The notes: generated from the letters alone by a model not told the origin. 64,000 nucleotides of DNA from Streptomyces fradiae (GCF_041270065.1 NZ_CP065958.1:6634001-6698000), one strand, 5' to 3'. Positions 47,212 through 56,541 are shown, numbered from the stretch's first letter. Program-made: numbers and translations.

Positions 47212-48435
47212 ATGCCCCGCTACCGCGACGTCTTCCGCGTCCCCGAGTTCACCCCGCTCTTCCTCAGCGGTTCCGCGCAGTCCGCCGCCCAGACCCTGGC
47301 CGGCCTCGGCCTCGCCACCCTCGTCTACCGGGCCACCGGCTCGCCGCTGCTCTCCGCCCTCGCCATGTTCGGACCGGCGCTCGCCCAGCTCGTCGGCGCC
47401 ACGACCCTGCTGTCCGCCGCCGACCGGCTGCCGCCGCGCGCGGCCCTGAGCGGCGTCGCCCTGCTCTTCGCGGCCGGCACCGCCGCCCAGGCGCTGCCCG
47501 GCCTGCCGGTCGCGGCGGCCTTCGCGCTGCTCTTCCTGCAGGGTCTGGCCGGCTCCGTCACCGGCGGCGTGCGCTACGGACTCCTGAACGAGATCCTGCC
47601 CCGGGACCGCTTCCTGCTCGGCCGGTCCGTCCTCAACATGTCCGTCGGCGTCTGCCAGATCGCCGGCTTCGCCACCGGCGGCGTCCTGCTCGCGCTGCTC
47701 TCGCCGCGCGGGGCGCTGCTTGCCGGCGCCGCGCTCTATCTGGCCGGGGCGCTGCTCGCGTACCGAGGTCTGTCCGCGCGGGCCCCGCGTGCCGCCGGGC
47801 GGCCCTCGCCGGGGGAGACCTGGCGGACCAACGCCCTGCTGTGGTCCTCGCCCGCCCGGCGGCGGATCTATCTGGCCCTGTGGGTGCCCAACGGACTGAT
47901 CGTCGGCTGCGAGTCGCTGTTCGTGCCGTACGCCCCCGAGCGCGCCGGACTCCTCTTCGTCTGCGCCGCCGTGGGCATGCTGGCCGGGGACACCGCCGTC
48001 GGCCGCTTCGTACCGCCGTCGTGGCGGGCCCGGCTCGCGGCGCCCCTGCAGTGCCTGCTCGCCGCCCCGTACCTTGTCTTCGTCCTCCGGCCGGGGCTGG
48101 TGCTCGCGGTGGTCGCGATCACGGTCTCGGCCGTCGGGTACGGGGCGAGCCTGCTGTACCAGGAGCGGCTCACGGCGCTCGTGCCGGACGAACTGAGCGG
48201 GCACGCCCTCGGGTTGCACGCCTCCGGCATGCTCGCGCTTCAGGGTCTGAGTGCGGCCGTGGCCGGCGGGCTCGCCCAACTCGCCTCGCCCGCGGCCGCG
48301 ATGACGATGCTGGCGGTCGCCTCGCTCGCGGTGACGGCGGCCCTGTCCGTGCAGGGCTCGCGCCTGCGGAGGGCGGAGCAACGCAAGAGCGCGGAACCAG
48401 GGACCGTAAACCTGGTTCCGCGCTCTCGTTGGTGA
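47212..48435 (+). CDS. MFS transporter
   Basis: The protein has 407 residues with about 12 hydrophobic segments and the Ala/Gly-rich pattern of drug/metabolite exporters (FLSGSAQSAAQTLAGLGLATL, YGLLNEILPRDRFLLG). Start ATG at 47212. The C-terminal codons are built into a terminator hairpin. Its substrate is unknown; control by the divergent ArsR-like protein is inferred. Confidence 0.85.
   Translation: MPRYRDVFRVPEFTPLFLSGSAQSAAQTLAGLGLATLVYRATGSPLLSALAMFGPALAQLVGATTLLSAADRLPPRAALSGVALLFAAGTAAQALPGLPVAAAFALLFLQGLAGSVTGGVRYGLLNEILPRDRFLLGRSVLNMSVGVCQIAGFATGGVLLALLSPRGALLAGAALYLAGALLAYRGLSARAPRAAGRPSPGETWRTNALLWSSPARRRIYLALWVPNGLIVGCESLFVPYAPERAGLLFVCAAVGMLAGDTAVGRFVPPSWRARLAAPLQCLLAAPYLVFVLRPGLVLAVVAITVSAVGYGASLLYQERLTALVPDELSGHALGLHASGMLALQGLSAAVAGGLAQLASPAAAMTMLAVASLAVTAALSVQGSRLRRAEQRKSAEPGTVNLVPRSRW
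48386..48426 (+). terminator. Terminator inside the 3' end of the MFS gene
   Basis: A perfect 16-bp stem (agagcgcggaaccagg / cctggttccgcgctct) with a 9-base loop, ending 7 bases before the stop codon. The last ten or so residues are therefore encoded by the hairpin. Confidence 0.8.
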
Positions 48436-48744
48436 CCGCCCGACGGTGCGAGGCTGGCGCGACAGGACGTTCGCGCCGCCGGGCGGAGTCTGTGAAGTCT
48501 GACCCCCTTCTGTGCGAGAAGGGGGTGCGTCGGACCGCGGTGGTGCCGACGGGTGCTGCGGCCGGTCCCTTCCTTCAGGTCAGAAAGGGGGGGCCGACAG
48601 TCCCTTACCACCGCACTGGCTCGGCGCCACCGCGGTCCTCACGCTGTCCGGTCCACCGACCACCCCTCATCCGGGCCGGTGATCCGGACCGCGTACGGCA
48701 CTGACCTCCCGTCAGAAACCGTACGCAGCCTGGGTGTCGGAGGC
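48436..48744. other. Intergenic region between MFS and catalase genes
   Basis: Non-coding. It contains a 9-bp stem hairpin (acccccttc / gaagggggt, 48502-48526), which probably terminates the catalase transcript, and a seven-G run near 48585. No gene is supported. Confidence 0.6.
48502..48526 (-). terminator. Hairpin terminator (catalase side)
   Basis: acccccttc at 48502-48510 and gaagggggt at 48518-48526, with a 7-base loop, about 220 bases past the catalase stop. Confidence 0.6.
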
Positions 48745-50202
48745 TCAGTCCTCGCGCAGGGCGCGGACGGCCTCCTCGACGCGCCGGCCGTACTCGGCGT
48801 CGGCGGCGGCGAAGTGGGCGAGGTTCTTCTCGATGATGTCCTCGCGGGCGACCTGGGAGAGGCTGCCGGCGATGTTGGACACCAGACGGGACTTCTCGTC
48901 CTCGGACATCAGCCGGTAGAGCTCACCGGCCTGGAAGAAGTCGTCGTCCTTGACGTGCGCCGGGGCGGCGTGGGTGCCGGTCCAGCCGTGGATCGCGAGC
49001 GGCGCGGAGAGCGCGGCGTCGGTCTGCGCCGGGCCCTGGTGCGAGTTGGGCTCGTAGTTCTTGTCGTGGCGCGAGCCGTTGCGGGTGGCCATCAGGCCGT
49101 CACGGCCGTAGTTGTCGGCCGTGGTCGCCTTGGGGGCGTTGACCGGCAGCTGGGTGTGGTTGACGCCGAGCCGGTAGCGGTGGGCGTCCGCGTAGGCGAA
49201 GAGGCGGCCCTGGAGCATCTTGTCCGGCGAAGGACCGATGCCCGGCACGAAGTTGTTCGGGGAGAACGCGGCCTGCTCGACCTCGGCGAAGACGTTGTCC
49301 GGGTTGCGGTCGAGGACCAGCCGGCCCACGCGCTGCAGCGGGTAGTCGCTGTGCGGCCACACCTTGGTGAGGTCGAACGGGTTGAAGCGGTAGTCCGCGG
49401 CCTCGGCGGCCGGCATGACCTGCACGTAGAGGGTCCAGGACGGGCTCACGCCGCGCTCGATGGACTGCAGCAGGTCGGTCTGGTGCGAGTTGGCGTCCTT
49501 GCCGACCAGCTCGGCGGCCTGCTCGGCGGAGAGGCTGCGGACGCCCTGGTTCGTCTTGAAGTGGTACTTGACGAAGAAGGCCTCGCCCGCCTCGTTGGTC
49601 CACTGGTAGGTGTGCGAGCCGTAGCCGTTCATGTGACGGTACGAGGCGGGGATGCCGCGGTCGCCGAACAGCCAGGTCACCTGGTGGGTCGCCTCGGGGG
49701 CGTGGGCCCAGAAGTCCCAGACGTTGTCCGCCTCCTGCTTGCCCGTGAAGGGGTCGCGCTTCTGGGAGTGGATGAAGTCGGGGAACTTGATCGGGTCCTT
49801 GATGAAGAACACCGGGGTGTTGTTGCCGACGAGGTCGTAGTTGCCCTCCTCGGTGTAGAACTTCAGCGCGAAGCCGCGCGGGTCGCGGACCGCGTCCGCG
49901 CCGCCGAGCGAGTCGGCCACCGTGGAGAAGCGCAGGAACAGCTCGGTCTTCTTGCCGACCTCGGAGAGGAAGGCGGCCTTGGTCCAGGCGGTGACGTCGT
50001 CGGTCACCTCGAAGTAGCCGTACGCGCCGGAGCCGCGGGCGTGCACCACGCGCTCCGGGATCCGCTCACGGTTGAAGCGCGCGAGCTTCTCCAGGAGGTG
50101 CTGGTCCTGGAGGAGGATGGGGCCACCGACGCCGGCGGTGGCGGAGTTCTGGTTGTCGGCGACGGGGGCGCCGGACTCGGTCGTAAGCACGCGCTTCGAC
50201 AT
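48745..50202 (-). CDS. Monofunctional heme catalase
   Basis: The protein has 485 residues. It has the active-site region [20 protein letters not shown] (catalytic His), the NADPH/heme pocket, and the proximal heme motif [14 protein letters not shown] (R-x-F-x-Y-x-D). It is a small-subunit clade enzyme by length. It decomposes H2O2. Its promoter carries the same palindrome as the urate operon, consistent with scavenging peroxide made by uricase. Confidence 0.95.
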   Translation of the reverse strand: MSKRVLTTESGAPVADNQNSATAGVGGPILLQDQHLLEKLARFNRERIPERVVHARGSGAYGYFEVTDDVTAWTKAAFLSEVGKKTELFLRFSTVADSLGGADAVRDPRGFALKFYTEEGNYDLVGNNTPVFFIKDPIKFPDFIHSQKRDPFTGKQEADNVWDFWAHAPEATHQVTWLFGDRGIPASYRHMNGYGSHTYQWTNEAGEAFFVKYHFKTNQGVRSLSAEQAAELVGKDANSHQTDLLQSIERGVSPSWTLYVQVMPAAEAADYRFNPFDLTKVWPHSDYPLQRVGRLVLDRNPDNVFAEVEQAAFSPNNFVPGIGPSPDKMLQGRLFAYADAHRYRLGVNHTQLPVNAPKATTADNYGRDGLMATRNGSRHDKNYEPNSHQGPAQTDAALSAPLAIHGWTGTHAAPAHVKDDDFFQAGELYRLMSEDEKSRLVSNIAGSLSQVAREDIIEKNLAHFAAADAEYGRRVEEAVRALRED

Positions 50203-50261
50203 GGTGACCTTCCGTACGGGAGCTGCACTGTTGAGTGGTCTGAGCAGACTGAAGTGCCTGG

Positions 50262-50302
50262 AGCGTAGGTACGCTCGGCAAAAAACGTCAACAGTTTGTT
50301 GA
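50262..50302 (-). promoter_or_regulatory. Catalase promoter with TCAACA-N3-TGTTGA operator
   Basis: On the minus strand the palindrome TCAACAAACTGTTGA (50302-50288) merges into the -35 box TTGACG (50291-50286). TACGCT follows as a -10 with an 18-base spacer. The palindrome also occurs at 53047-53061. Confidence 0.75.
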
Positions 50303-50387
50303 AAATGAAGTGTGGTGTTCCGGACGGCGGCGACGCCTGGGCGCGACAGGACAGGTTGTCAGCGCCGCCACCGCCCGGAAATCAGGG

Positions 50388-51278
50388 TCAGACCTGCTGG
50401 CCGGAGAGGCGCTCGACGGCGCGCAGCAGGGCCGAGTGGTCCAGGCCGCCGTCGCCCTGCGCACGCAGGGAGGCGACGAGCTGGGCGACCACGGCGCCGA
50501 CCGGGAGGGCCGCGCCGACGTTGCGGGCGGCGTCGGTGACGATGCCCATGTCCTTGTGGTGCAGGTCGATCCGGAAACCGGGCTTGAAGTCGCGGTTCAG
50601 GAAGTTGTCCTTCTTGCGGGTCAGGACCGTGGAGCCGGCCAGACCGCCGTTGAGGACGTCCAGGGCGGCGTTGAGGTCCACGCCGGACTTCTCCAGGAAG
50701 ACCACGGCCTCGGCGCACGCCTGGATGTTGACGGCGACGATGAGCTGGTTGGCCGCCTTGACCGTCTGGCCGGAGCCGTGCGGGCCACAGAGGACGATGG
50801 TCTTGCCGAGGGCCTCCAGGATCGGGAGGGCCTCGTCGAAGTCGGCCTGCTCGCCGCCCACCATGATCGACAGAACGGCCTCGATGGCGCCGGCCTCGCC
50901 GCCGGAGACGGGGGCGTCGATGACGCGGATGCCCTTCTCCTTGGCGTTCTTGGCCAGGTCGACCGAGGTCTGCGGGGTGATCGAGGACATGTCCACGATC
51001 AGGGCGCCCGACTTGGCGTTCTCCAGGATGCCCTCGGGGCCGTAGGAGATGGCCTCGACCTGAGGGGAGGCGGGCACCATCGTGATGATCACGTCGGCGT
51101 CCTTGACCGCCTCGGCGATCGAGCCGGCCGCGGTGCCGCCGGCGGCGGCCAGGCGGTCCAGCTTGTCCTGCTCCAGGGTGAAGCCGGTGACGGAGTAGCC
51201 GGCCTTGATCAGGTTCTCGGACATGGGGGAGCCCATGATGCCGAGACCGATCCACGCGATCTTGGGAAGAGTGCTCAT
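50388..51278 (-). CDS. glxR: 2-hydroxy-3-oxopropionate (tartronate semialdehyde) reductase
   Basis: The protein has 296 residues. The Rossmann motif is GLGIMGSPMSENL, the substrate-binding signature DAPVSGGEAGA, and the catalytic Lys lies in GQTVKAANQL, all typical of the beta-hydroxyacid dehydrogenase family. It reduces the Gcl product to D-glycerate. The ATG at 51278 has gaggcaccctcacc upstream. Probably co-transcribed with the isomerase gene 64 bases upstream. Confidence 0.93.
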   Translation of the reverse strand: MSTLPKIAWIGLGIMGSPMSENLIKAGYSVTGFTLEQDKLDRLAAAGGTAAGSIAEAVKDADVIITMVPASPQVEAISYGPEGILENAKSGALIVDMSSITPQTSVDLAKNAKEKGIRVIDAPVSGGEAGAIEAVLSIMVGGEQADFDEALPILEALGKTIVLCGPHGSGQTVKAANQLIVAVNIQACAEAVVFLEKSGVDLNAALDVLNGGLAGSTVLTRKKDNFLNRDFKPGFRIDLHHKDMGIVTDAARNVGAALPVGAVVAQLVASLRAQGDGGLDHSALLRAVERLSGQQV

Positions 51279-51342
51279 GGTGAGGGTGCCTCTCAAAACA
51301 AGGTGGTACGGGGAGGGGGACGCCGGGCTACGGCGTCGGGCG

Positions 51343-52176
51343 TCAGCGGGCCGGGCGGGCCTCGGCCGGCAGCCACTCGAAGGACGCGGCGGCGTCGGCG
51401 GCCTTGTACTCCAGGCCGACCCAGCCGTCGTAACCGGCCTTCTTCAGCTCGTCGAGCAGCTGCTCGAGCGGGAGCTCGCCGGTGCCCGGGGCGCCACGGC
51501 CCGGCATGTCGGCGATCTGCACATGGCCGGTCTTGTCGGCGTACTGCGCGATGACCGCGCTGACGTCCTCGCCGTTCATCGCCAGGTGGTAGATGTCGAG
51601 GAGGAATTTGGCGTTGCCGAGGCCGGTGGCCGCGTTCACCTTGTCGACGACCTCGATCGCGGCCGGGGCGCTCACCAGCGGGTAGAGCGGCGACTCCGGC
51701 TTGTTGAGGGTCTCGATCAGCAGGATCGCACCGACCCGGTCGGCCGCGCGGGCGGCGAGCACCAGGTTCTCCAGGGCGAGCTCGTCCTGGACGGCCGGGT
51801 CGACGCCCTCGACGCGGTTGCCGTACAGCGCGTTGAGCGCCTTGCAGCCGACCGAGGCCGCGAAGTCCGCGGCGATGTCGATGTTGGCCTTGAACCGGGC
51901 CGACTCCTGGCCGGGCACCGAGACCGCGCCGCGGTCCGGGCCGGGCAGCTGTCCGGCGTAGAAGTTCAGGCCCACCAGCTGGGTGCCGGCGTCGTCGAGC
52001 GCCTTCTTCAGGGCGTCGAGCTCGCTCTGCTCGGGGGTGGCGGTGTCGATCCAGGGCCACCACAGCTCGACCGCCGTGAAGCCCGCCGCGGCGGCGGCCG
52101 CGGGGCGCTCCAGGAGCGGGAGTTCCGTGAAGAGGATCGACAGGTTCACATCGAAGCGCTGGTCCGGGTATCCCAT
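51343..52176 (-). CDS. hyi: Hydroxypyruvate isomerase
   Basis: The protein has 277 residues with a TIM-barrel: VNLSILFTELPLLERPAAA, FTAVELWWPW, LIETLNKPESP, FLLDIYHLAMNGED and GYDGWVGLEYKA, the last with the metal/catalytic Glu. It interconverts hydroxypyruvate and tartronate semialdehyde. The ATG at 52176 follows aaggagcg. The tandem operator at 52193-52228 sits directly upstream. Confidence 0.92.
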   Translation of the reverse strand: MGYPDQRFDVNLSILFTELPLLERPAAAAAAGFTAVELWWPWIDTATPEQSELDALKKALDDAGTQLVGLNFYAGQLPGPDRGAVSVPGQESARFKANIDIAADFAASVGCKALNALYGNRVEGVDPAVQDELALENLVLAARAADRVGAILLIETLNKPESPLYPLVSAPAAIEVVDKVNAATGLGNAKFLLDIYHLAMNGEDVSAVIAQYADKTGHVQIADMPGRGAPGTGELPLEQLLDELKKAGYDGWVGLEYKAADAAASFEWLPAEARPAR

Positions 52177-52192
52177 GAGGGGTCGGCGCTCC

Positions 52193-52228
52193 TTCCGTAT
52201 TGCGGAAGTAACTTTCTGTCTGGTGGAA
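52193..52228 (-). promoter_or_regulatory. Tandem operator upstream of hyi-glxR
   Basis: ttccgtattgcggaa (52193-52207) and ttctgtctggtggaa (52214-52228) begin 21 bp apart, the same spacing as upstream of gcl. Confidence 0.75.
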
Positions 52229-52315
52229 GGTTGCAGGGCGGGCGCCCCACTTGTCAAGAGGTCCCCGCAGGTCCGGGACTCCCCGAGGGTCGGGGGTGGG
52301 CCTTAGCGTGGGGGC

Positions 52316-52597
52316 ATGGTGCGTTTGAGAGTGGAGTTCACGACCGAGCCGTTCGACCTCGACGAGGCGCCGGCGCACGCGGTCGTGGCACGTGAGGTCA
52401 TCCAGTCGGCCGAACTGGACGCGGTGGACGTGGGGCCCTTCGGCAACACGGCCGAGGGCGGCGCGGACGCCGTGCTCACCGCGGTGGACGCGCTGCTGCG
52501 CAAGTCCCTGGCGGCCGGTGCGACCCGCGTGTCGCTCCAGGTCAATGTGATCGACGGGGCCGCTGGGGCGGACGGGACGGGTGAGGGCGACAGATGA
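52316..52597 (+). CDS. MTH1187/thiamine-binding-like small protein
   Basis: The protein has 93 residues. VRLRVEFTTEPFDL, VGPFGNTAEGGADAVLTAVDALLRKSLAAGATRVSLQVNV resembles the ferredoxin-like MTH1187/YkoF family. GTG/ATG start immediately after a G-rich site. ATGA overlap with the next HTH gene. The role in this catabolic block is unknown. Confidence 0.6.
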   Translation: MVRLRVEFTTEPFDLDEAPAHAVVAREVIQSAELDAVDVGPFGNTAEGGADAVLTAVDALLRKSLAAGATRVSLQVNVIDGAAGADGTGEGDR

Positions 52598-52980
52598 GCG
52601 AGCATCCCCTGGTGTCGGCGGTGAAGCCGCTGGTGGACGCGATGGGCGCCGAGCTGCTCGTACCCGAGCAGGCCCAGCCGGACGACGTGGTCCTCGCCTG
52701 GGAGGGCGAGGACGTGCTCGCCGTACGGCTGCCGCAGCTGTCCGAATCCCTGGACCACATTCTCGCCGCCATGGAAAGAAGGCACGGGGTGCCGCTCTCC
52801 GAGCTAGACCGCAAGGCCAAGCAGGAGATCGTGCGGATCCTTGAGGCACGCGGTGCCTTCTCGGTGCGCCATGGCGTGGAGACGGTGGCCGGCGCCCTCG
52901 GCGTCAGCCGCTTCACCGTGTACAACTACCTGAACCGGGAGACCGCCCTGAACAGGGAAAAGGCACCCAAGAACGGCTAG
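52594..52980 (+). CDS. Fis-type helix-turn-helix regulator
   Basis: The protein has 128 residues. The C-terminal HTH ARGAFSVRHGVETVAGALGVSRFTVYNYLN is of the PucR/Fis-type. The N-terminus (LVSAVKPLVDAMGAELL) may bind a ligand. It lies immediately upstream of the urate operon, after which a terminator follows, so it is the prime candidate regulator of that operon and perhaps of catalase (inference). Confidence 0.8.
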   Translation: MSEHPLVSAVKPLVDAMGAELLVPEQAQPDDVVLAWEGEDVLAVRLPQLSESLDHILAAMERRHGVPLSELDRKAKQEIVRILEARGAFSVRHGVETVAGALGVSRFTVYNYLNRETALNREKAPKNG

Positions 52981-52998
52981 TTGATCATTCCGTGCCGG

Positions 52999-53030
52999 AA
53001 GCCGTCGTCCAGATGTCGGGACGACGGCTT
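52999..53030 (+). terminator. Terminator between the HTH gene and the urate operon
   Basis: A perfect 12-bp stem (aagccgtcgtcc / ggacgacggctt) with an 8-base loop, followed by TTTTG. Confidence 0.9.
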
Positions 53031-53046
53031 TTGTGTGGCCGAGTTT

Positions 53047-53088
53047 TCAACAAAGTGTTGACGTGGTGTTGCGGAGGGCGTTAGCTAT
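53047..53088 (+). promoter_or_regulatory. Urate operon promoter with TCAACA-N3-TGTTGA operator
   Basis: The perfect palindrome TCAACAAAGTGTTGA (53047-53061) overlaps the -35 TTGACG (53058-53063). TAGCTA (53082-53087) is the likely -10. The surrounding bases match the catalase promoter over 20 of 21 positions. Confidence 0.8.
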
Positions 53089-53136
53089 CCGCAGCCCGTC
53101 CGACGCACAGCGAAAAACAGCCACGGAGGCATTCCC

Positions 53137-53658
53137 GTGACTTCTGGTACGACTCCGGGTCTCACCCGGTTCAACACTTCGGCGGAGGGCGACGCGCTCG
53201 CCGCGCTGCACGAGGTGTGCACGAGTTCGGCGTGGGCGAGCAAGCTCCTCGCCCAGCGCCCCTACGCCACGGTCGAAGCCCTCTTCCAGGCCAGCGACGC
53301 CGCCATGGCCGAGCTGACCGCCGAGGACCTCGCCGAGGCGATGGCGGGCCACCCGCCGATCGGTCGTCCCAAGGAAGGGGACGCGACCTCCTCCCGCGAG
53401 CAGAGCGGGATGGCCGGCGCCTCCGCGGACCTCAAGGCCGAGATGCTCGAACTGAACCTGGCCTACCAGGACACGTTCGGACATGTCTTCCTCATCTGCG
53501 CCACCGGGAAGACCGGCGAGCAGATGCGCGACGCGATCCGCGAACGGATCGGTAACTCGCCCGAGCGGGAGCGGGAGATCGTCCGCACCGAACTGGGCAA
53601 GATCAACCGCATCCGTCTGAACCGTCTCGCCGAGACCACCGAGGAAGAGAACCGATGA
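53137..53658 (+). CDS. uraD: OHCU decarboxylase
   Basis: The protein has 173 residues. The catalytic His motif GHPPIG and the following SSREQSGM match 2-oxo-4-hydroxy-4-carboxy-5-ureidoimidazoline decarboxylase; TFGHVFLICATGKT is also conserved. It converts OHCU to S-allantoin. GTG start after ccacggaggc. Overlaps the HIU hydrolase gene by 4 bases. Confidence 0.92.
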   Translation: MTSGTTPGLTRFNTSAEGDALAALHEVCTSSAWASKLLAQRPYATVEALFQASDAAMAELTAEDLAEAMAGHPPIGRPKEGDATSSREQSGMAGASADLKAEMLELNLAYQDTFGHVFLICATGKTGEQMRDAIRERIGNSPEREREIVRTELGKINRIRLNRLAETTEEENR

Positions 53659-54062
53659 GCACCGACACCACCGCATCGGTGTCCACCCACATCCTGGACA
53701 CCAGCATCGGCCGGCCGGCCGAGGGCGTGGCCATCACGCTCACGGCCCGCGCCGGCTCCGACGCCGCGTGGGTGGCCCTGGGCGGCTCCGCCACCGACGC
53801 GGACGGGCGCTGCAAGGACCTCCCGGCCCTGCCGGAGGGCACCACCCACGTACGGCTCGATTTCCGGACCGAGTCGTACTTCCTGACACAGCAGAACAAG
53901 CAAGCCGAGGCGCAGCAGGACGCCCCCGCGAATCGGGACAGCGGTGCGACCGGTGTGTTCTTCCCGGAGGTGGCGATCACGTTCGCCGTCGTCCCGGGCG
54001 AGCACTACCACGTACCGCTGCTGCTCAACCCGTTCGGCTACTCCGTTTACCGAGGGAGCTAG
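53655..54062 (+). CDS. uraH: 5-hydroxyisourate hydrolase
   Basis: The protein has 135 residues. SVSTHILDTSIGRPAEGVAI at the start (catalytic His), the central Arg region and the terminal YRGS are the transthyretin-like HIUase signature. A Gln/Asn-rich insert (TQQNKQAEAQQDAPANRD) is longer than in many relatives. It hydrolyses the uricase product. Confidence 0.92.
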   Translation: MSTDTTASVSTHILDTSIGRPAEGVAITLTARAGSDAAWVALGGSATDADGRCKDLPALPEGTTHVRLDFRTESYFLTQQNKQAEAQQDAPANRDSGATGVFFPEVAITFAVVPGEHYHVPLLLNPFGYSVYRGS

Positions 54063-54067
54063 CAGAC

Positions 54068-54991
54068 ATGCCCACGATTCTCGGCCAGAACCAGTACGGC
54101 AAAGCAGAGAACCGCGTCGTCAAGATCACGCGCGACGGCGGCACGCACCACATCAAGGACCTGAACGTCTCCGTCGCGCTCTCCGGCGACCTCGACGACG
54201 TCCACCTCACCGGCTCCAACGCCCACTGCCTCCCCACCGACACGACGAAGAACACCGTCTTCGCGTTCGCCAAGGAGTACGGCATCGAGTCCGCCGAGCA
54301 GTTCGGCATCCACCTCGCCCGCCACTTCGTGTCGAGCCAGGAGCCGATCAAGAAGGCCCGGATCCGGATCGAGGAGTACGCCTGGGAGCGGATCGCCAGC
54401 TCCGACGCCAACTCCAAGTTCATCGGCGCCGACGAGGTCAACCACTCCTTCGCCCGCAAGGGCCAGGAGACCCGTGTCACCCAGATCACCTACGACGGCG
54501 AGAAGTGGGAGGTCATCTCCGGCCTCAAGGACCTCGTCGTCATGAACTCCACCAACTCGGAGTTCTGGGGCTACATCAAGGACAAGTACACCACCCTCCA
54601 GGAGGCGTACGACCGGATCCTCGCCACCCAGGTGTCGGGCCGCTGGCGGTTCAACTGGACCGACGACGACCAGCGCATGCCCAACTGGGAGCGGTCCTAC
54701 GAGCAGACCAAGAAGCACATGCTCGAGGCCTTCGCGGAGACCTACTCGTACTCCCTGCAGCAGACGCTGTACCAGATGGCCACGCGGATCATCAACAACC
54801 GCGCGGAGATCGACGAGGTGCGGTTCTCGCTCCCGAACAAGCACCACTTCCTGGTCGACCTCGAGCCCTTCGGCCTGAAGAACGACAACGAGGTCTACTA
54901 CGCCGCCGACCGCATGTACGGCCTGATCGAGGCCACGGTCCTGCGGGACGGCGCCACGGCGCAGATCCCGGTCGACATGACCAATCTCTGA
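54068..54991 (+). CDS. Urate oxidase (uricase)
   Basis: The protein has 307 residues in a tandem T-fold. QNQYGKAENRVVKITR at the start (catalytic Lys), HCLPTDTTKNTVFAFAKE (Thr/Asp of the charge relay), VMNSTNSEFWGYIKDKYTTL and LPNKHHFLVDL are all conserved. It oxidises urate with O2, forming 5-hydroxyisourate and H2O2. The last gene of the three-gene operon. Confidence 0.95.
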   Translation: MPTILGQNQYGKAENRVVKITRDGGTHHIKDLNVSVALSGDLDDVHLTGSNAHCLPTDTTKNTVFAFAKEYGIESAEQFGIHLARHFVSSQEPIKKARIRIEEYAWERIASSDANSKFIGADEVNHSFARKGQETRVTQITYDGEKWEVISGLKDLVVMNSTNSEFWGYIKDKYTTLQEAYDRILATQVSGRWRFNWTDDDQRMPNWERSYEQTKKHMLEAFAETYSYSLQQTLYQMATRIINNRAEIDEVRFSLPNKHHFLVDLEPFGLKNDNEVYYAADRMYGLIEATVLRDGATAQIPVDMTNL

Positions 54992-55006
54992 GCGGCCCTG
55001 AGTGAC

Positions 55007-55042
55007 CCGGTCCCCGCCCGCCCGCAGTCGGGCGGGGACCGG
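55007..55042 (+). terminator. Terminator of the urate operon
   Basis: A perfect 14-bp stem (ccggtccccgcccg / cgggcggggaccgg) with an 8-base loop, 15 bases after the uricase stop. Confidence 0.85.
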
Positions 55043-55065
55043 CACCAGACCGGAGGGAACCCAGC

Positions 55066-56493
55066 ATGGCACTGCCCGCAAAGGGGCCGGCATCCGCCGA
55101 AGGCCCGTGTTCCACCCCGTCCACCCCGGCACCGTCGTCGGCCCCGTCCGCGGCCGGCTGCCACCCGGTGGACGAGAAGCTCCCCGCCTCGCGGCTCGTC
55201 CCCGCGGCTCTCCAGCACATCGCCGCCATGTACGCCGGCGTGGTCACCCCTCCGCTCATCATCGGCCAGGCCGTCGGCCTGGACGCCGCCGGAATGACCC
55301 GGCTCATCGCCGCCAGCCTGCTGATCGCCGGCTGCGCCACCATCCTGCAGACCATCGGCCTCGGCGGCTTCGCCGGAAACCGGCTCCCGTTCGTCAACGC
55401 CGCCTCCTCGGCCGGCATCGCGCCGATGCTCGCCATCGCCGAGACCAGCGCCAAGGGCCACCAACTCCCCGCCATCTACGGCGCGGTGATGGTCGCCGGC
55501 GTCTTCTGCCTCGCCGTCGGACCCTTCTTCGGCCGGCTGCTCCGCTTCTTCCCGCCCCTCGTCACGGGTGTCGTGATCACCCTCATCGGGGTCACCCTGA
55601 TGCCCGTCCCGGTGGGCTGGGCCCAGGGCGGCGACAAGAACGCCGCCGACTTCGGTGCCATGAAACACCTGGCGCTCGCCGCCTTCACGCTGGTCGTCAT
55701 CCTGCTCTTCCAGCGCTTCGGCAAGGGCTTCGTCAAGCAGATCGCGCTGCTCCTCGGGCTCTTCATCGGCACCCTCGCCGCGATCCCCTTCGGCATGGCG
55801 GACTTCACCGCCCTCCGCGAGGCGCCGGTCGCCGCACTGCCCTCGCCCTTCGCCTTCGGCACCCCCGAGTTCCAGCCCGCCGCGATCCTCTCGCTCTGCA
55901 TCGTCATGCTGGTCCTGATGACCGAGTCCAGCACCGGCATGCTCGCCCTCGGCGAGATCTGCGAACGGCGCAGCGACGGGCGGACCATCACCCGGGGCCT
56001 GCGCACCGACGGCATCGCCACCCTCATCGGCCCGGTCTTCGGCGGTTTCCCCACCTCGGCCTTCGCCCAGAACGTCGGCGTCGTCTCGCTGACCCGGGTG
56101 CGCAGCCGCTATGTGGTCGCCGTCGCCGGCGGCGCCCTGCTCGTCCTCGGCGCCTTCCCGGTGCTCGGCGCGGTGGTCTCGCTGGTCCCCATGCCGGTCC
56201 TCGGCGGCGCGGGCATCGTCCTCTTCGGCTCGATCGCGGTCAGCGGCATCCGTACGCTGTCCGAGGCCGGCCTGGACGACAGCTCCAACATCATCCTGGT
56301 GGCGGTCGCGCTCGGCGCGGGCATCATCCCGCTCGCCGCCCCCACCTTCTACGCCGGATTCCCCGCCTGGGCACAGACCGTGCTCGGCTCCGGCATCAGC
56401 GCCGGCGCGCTCGTCGCCGTTCTGCTGAACCTGTTCTTCCATCATCTCGGCACCCGGAGCCGTCACCCGGCCCCGGCACTCAAATCCTCCTAG
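55066..56493 (+). CDS. NCS2 nucleobase:cation symporter
   Basis: The protein has 475 residues and 12-14 membrane segments. The NAT signature QNVGVVSLTRVRSR and the MTESSTGMLALGE carboxylate motif define the xanthine/uric-acid permease group. The start at 55066 follows accggagggaac. The N-terminal 45 residues are Pro/Ser-rich. It likely imports purines for the adjacent deaminase and oxidase. Confidence 0.9.
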   Translation: MALPAKGPASAEGPCSTPSTPAPSSAPSAAGCHPVDEKLPASRLVPAALQHIAAMYAGVVTPPLIIGQAVGLDAAGMTRLIAASLLIAGCATILQTIGLGGFAGNRLPFVNAASSAGIAPMLAIAETSAKGHQLPAIYGAVMVAGVFCLAVGPFFGRLLRFFPPLVTGVVITLIGVTLMPVPVGWAQGGDKNAADFGAMKHLALAAFTLVVILLFQRFGKGFVKQIALLLGLFIGTLAAIPFGMADFTALREAPVAALPSPFAFGTPEFQPAAILSLCIVMLVLMTESSTGMLALGEICERRSDGRTITRGLRTDGIATLIGPVFGGFPTSAFAQNVGVVSLTRVRSRYVVAVAGGALLVLGAFPVLGAVVSLVPMPVLGGAGIVLFGSIAVSGIRTLSEAGLDDSSNIILVAVALGAGIIPLAAPTFYAGFPAWAQTVLGSGISAGALVAVLLNLFFHHLGTRSRHPAPALKSS

Positions 56494-56541
56494 GGTCCTG
56501 CCGTGCCCACCGATCCCCCCTGGAATGAAGGAAGCACCGCC

